Source: Akkermansiaceae bacterium
GTDB taxonomy: Bacteria; Verrucomicrobiota; Verrucomicrobiia; Verrucomicrobiales; Akkermansiaceae
Assembly: GCA_020627645.1 (NCBI GenBank)
Contig: JAHDGN010000157.1
Coordinates: 1-7,375 of the forward strand
Direction of reading: 5' to 3'
Length of the DNA: 7,375 nucleotides
Position numbers and translations under genes: made by a program. Below, piece after piece: positions 6,651-7,375 of the stretch. The notes beneath the pieces were generated by a model. It did not search any database, had not been told where the DNA came from, and worked only from the letters and a program-made list of their open reading frames with translations. Positions within the stretch are counted from its first letter, which is position 1, and each line of letters begins with the position of its first letter.

Positions 6651-6758
6651 TCTTCGGTTGGTAAACCGTAAGTAGGGCGGACTGGGGCCTCAAGGCTAAT
6701 TACTCGAGATTGTTGAAATTGTTGGGGTCGGGGATGGACAGGTGGTGGGGTGGTGGGC
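6651..6758. other. Divergent intergenic region between kdsB and the symporter gene
   Basis: This spacer must hold the promoters for both the kdsB-pyrG transcript and the symporter. No -35/-10 pair is convincing on either strand. The most A/T-rich point is around 6696-6720 (CTAATTACTCGAGATTG and following). The right third is a dense G-rich tract. Binding sites shared by both directions are possible but not visible. Confidence 0.4.
6724..6757 (+). promoter_or_regulatory. G-rich tract with G-quadruplex potential at the symporter start
   Basis: Four G runs of three or more (6724-6727, 6730-6733, 6747-6750 and 6755-6757) lie within 34 bases, and several GG pairs between them allow short-loop two-layer forms. 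The tract ends one base before the symporter ATG at 6759, so in RNA it would cover the ribosome binding region. One loop is long (13 bases) and the whole strand is G-rich, so this is a possibility and not a demonstrated structure. Confidence 0.35.
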
Positions 6759-7375
6759 ATGTTCCGGGTGATGAATGGGTGGTTTACTCCGGTCGACTGG
6801 GCTGTGCTCTTTGGTTATTTGATTCTGACGACTGTGATTGGTCATAAGATGGCAGGGAAGCAGGCAACGATTAAGGACTTCTTTGCGGGTGGAAAATCGT
6901 TGCCGTGGTGGGCGGTTTCCGGGTCGATTATCGCGACGGAGATTAGTGGTGTGACTTTTATTGGGGTTCCTGGCGGAGTGATGGCTGCCAGTGGAAACTT
7001 TACATACATGCTATGGGGGATTGGATCAATCATTGGACGGGTGATCGTAGGGATGGTGTTCGTTAAGGTGTTTTACGAGGAGGAAATTTATAGCCCTTAT
7101 GATTATATGGGGCGACGAATTAAGCCGCATCTCAAAACGCTGGCGACGATCTTTTTTACGATTGGGTCTATTTTGGGGCAGAGTGTGAGAGTTTTGGTGG
7201 CGGCTTTGCCTCTTAAGGTGGTCACGGGCCTTCCGTTTGAGTGGTGTATCTTAATTATTGGGGTTTTTGCTATCGGGTGGACTCTTATGGGGGGAATGAG
7301 AACAGTCATCTGGACTGATGTGATGCAATTTGTTCTGTTTACGGTAGGGGGATTGGTGGCTTTGTTATGGGTGAT
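6759..7375 (+). CDS. Sodium:solute symporter family transporter, N-terminal part (cut by window edge)
   Basis: The first 205 codons belong to an SSS-family (TC 2.A.21) sodium-coupled transporter of the inner membrane; the substrate cannot be told from this part. Visible are TM1 (about 13-29), the family motif DFFAGGKSLPWWAVSGSIIA (40-59) leading into TM2 with TEISGVTFIGVPG, TM3 (about 83-104), TM4-5 (about 125-150 and 162-178), and the SSS signature region LMGGMRTVIWTDVMQF (176-191). Full-length members are usually 450-600 residues, so well over half is missing to the right. The ATG at 6759 was chosen; the ATG at 6771 (MNGWFTPVDW) fits family N-termini equally well. Neither has a good Shine-Dalgarno sequence, only G-rich sequence. 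The gene diverges from kdsB. Confidence 0.93.
   Translation, partial: MFRVMNGWFTPVDWAVLFGYLILTTVIGHKMAGKQATIKDFFAGGKSLPWWAVSGSIIATEISGVTFIGVPGGVMAASGNFTYMLWGIGSIIGRVIVGMVFVKVFYEEEIYSPYDYMGRRIKPHLKTLATIFFTIGSILGQSVRVLVAALPLKVVTGLPFEWCILIIGVFAIGWTLMGGMRTVIWTDVMQFVLFTVGGLVALLWV

Noticed and set aside
6665..6693. Possible kdsB promoter TTGAGG-N17-TACGGT on the minus strand
   Set aside because: The spacing is right, but the hexamers match the consensus at only four and three of six positions, so it could easily be chance.
6419..6760. A 113-codon minus-strand open frame starting with ATG at 6760 and overlapping the 5' part of kdsB
   Set aside because: Its product is Pro/Ser/Thr-rich, typical of an out-of-frame reading of this C-rich strand, and it has no ribosome binding site of its own. 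The KdsB motifs lie in the other frame.

Overview
The window most resembles a chromosomal segment from a Verrucomicrobiota-type bacterium (PVC superphylum). Three things support this. Two secreted proteins end in a PEP-CTERM exosortase signal and have a body type I associate with Verrucomicrobia and Planctomycetes. The kdsB-pyrG order is also found in Chlamydia. Shine-Dalgarno sequences are missing before nearly every gene. The assignment rests on remembered family resemblance, not on a database search.

Layout. Six genes lie head to tail on the minus strand, read from right to left: kdsB (CMP-KDO synthetase), pyrG (CTP synthase), a GH3 NagZ-like beta-N-acetylhexosaminidase, a PEP-CTERM protein, a single-pass membrane protein of unknown function, and a second PEP-CTERM protein. 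A long hairpin at 96-133 follows the last gene. Diverging from kdsB across about 120 bases is the 5' part of a sodium:solute symporter gene on the plus strand, cut by the window edge.

How the genes fit together. KdsB spends CTP to activate KDO for lipopolysaccharide, and PyrG makes CTP. The two genes overlap by four bases and are probably translationally coupled. NagZ acts on peptidoglycan fragments, so the right half of the window is envelope metabolism. The left half is envelope or surface export: two exosortase cargo proteins around a membrane-anchored protein. No exosortase gene is present here.

The most notable feature is the start of kdsB. The frame is intact back to a perfect AGGAGG, but it contains no ATG, GTG or TTG before the conserved N-terminal motif. 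The only well-placed start is ATC, six bases after the AGGAGG, giving 249 residues against 248 in E. coli. Other points worth a look are the altered active-site loop of NagZ, a possible G-quadruplex at the symporter start, and a strong excess of G over C on the plus strand that holds in both gene directions.

I found no CRISPR array, RNA gene, insertion sequence, phage gene or defence system, and no convincing new multi-gene system.
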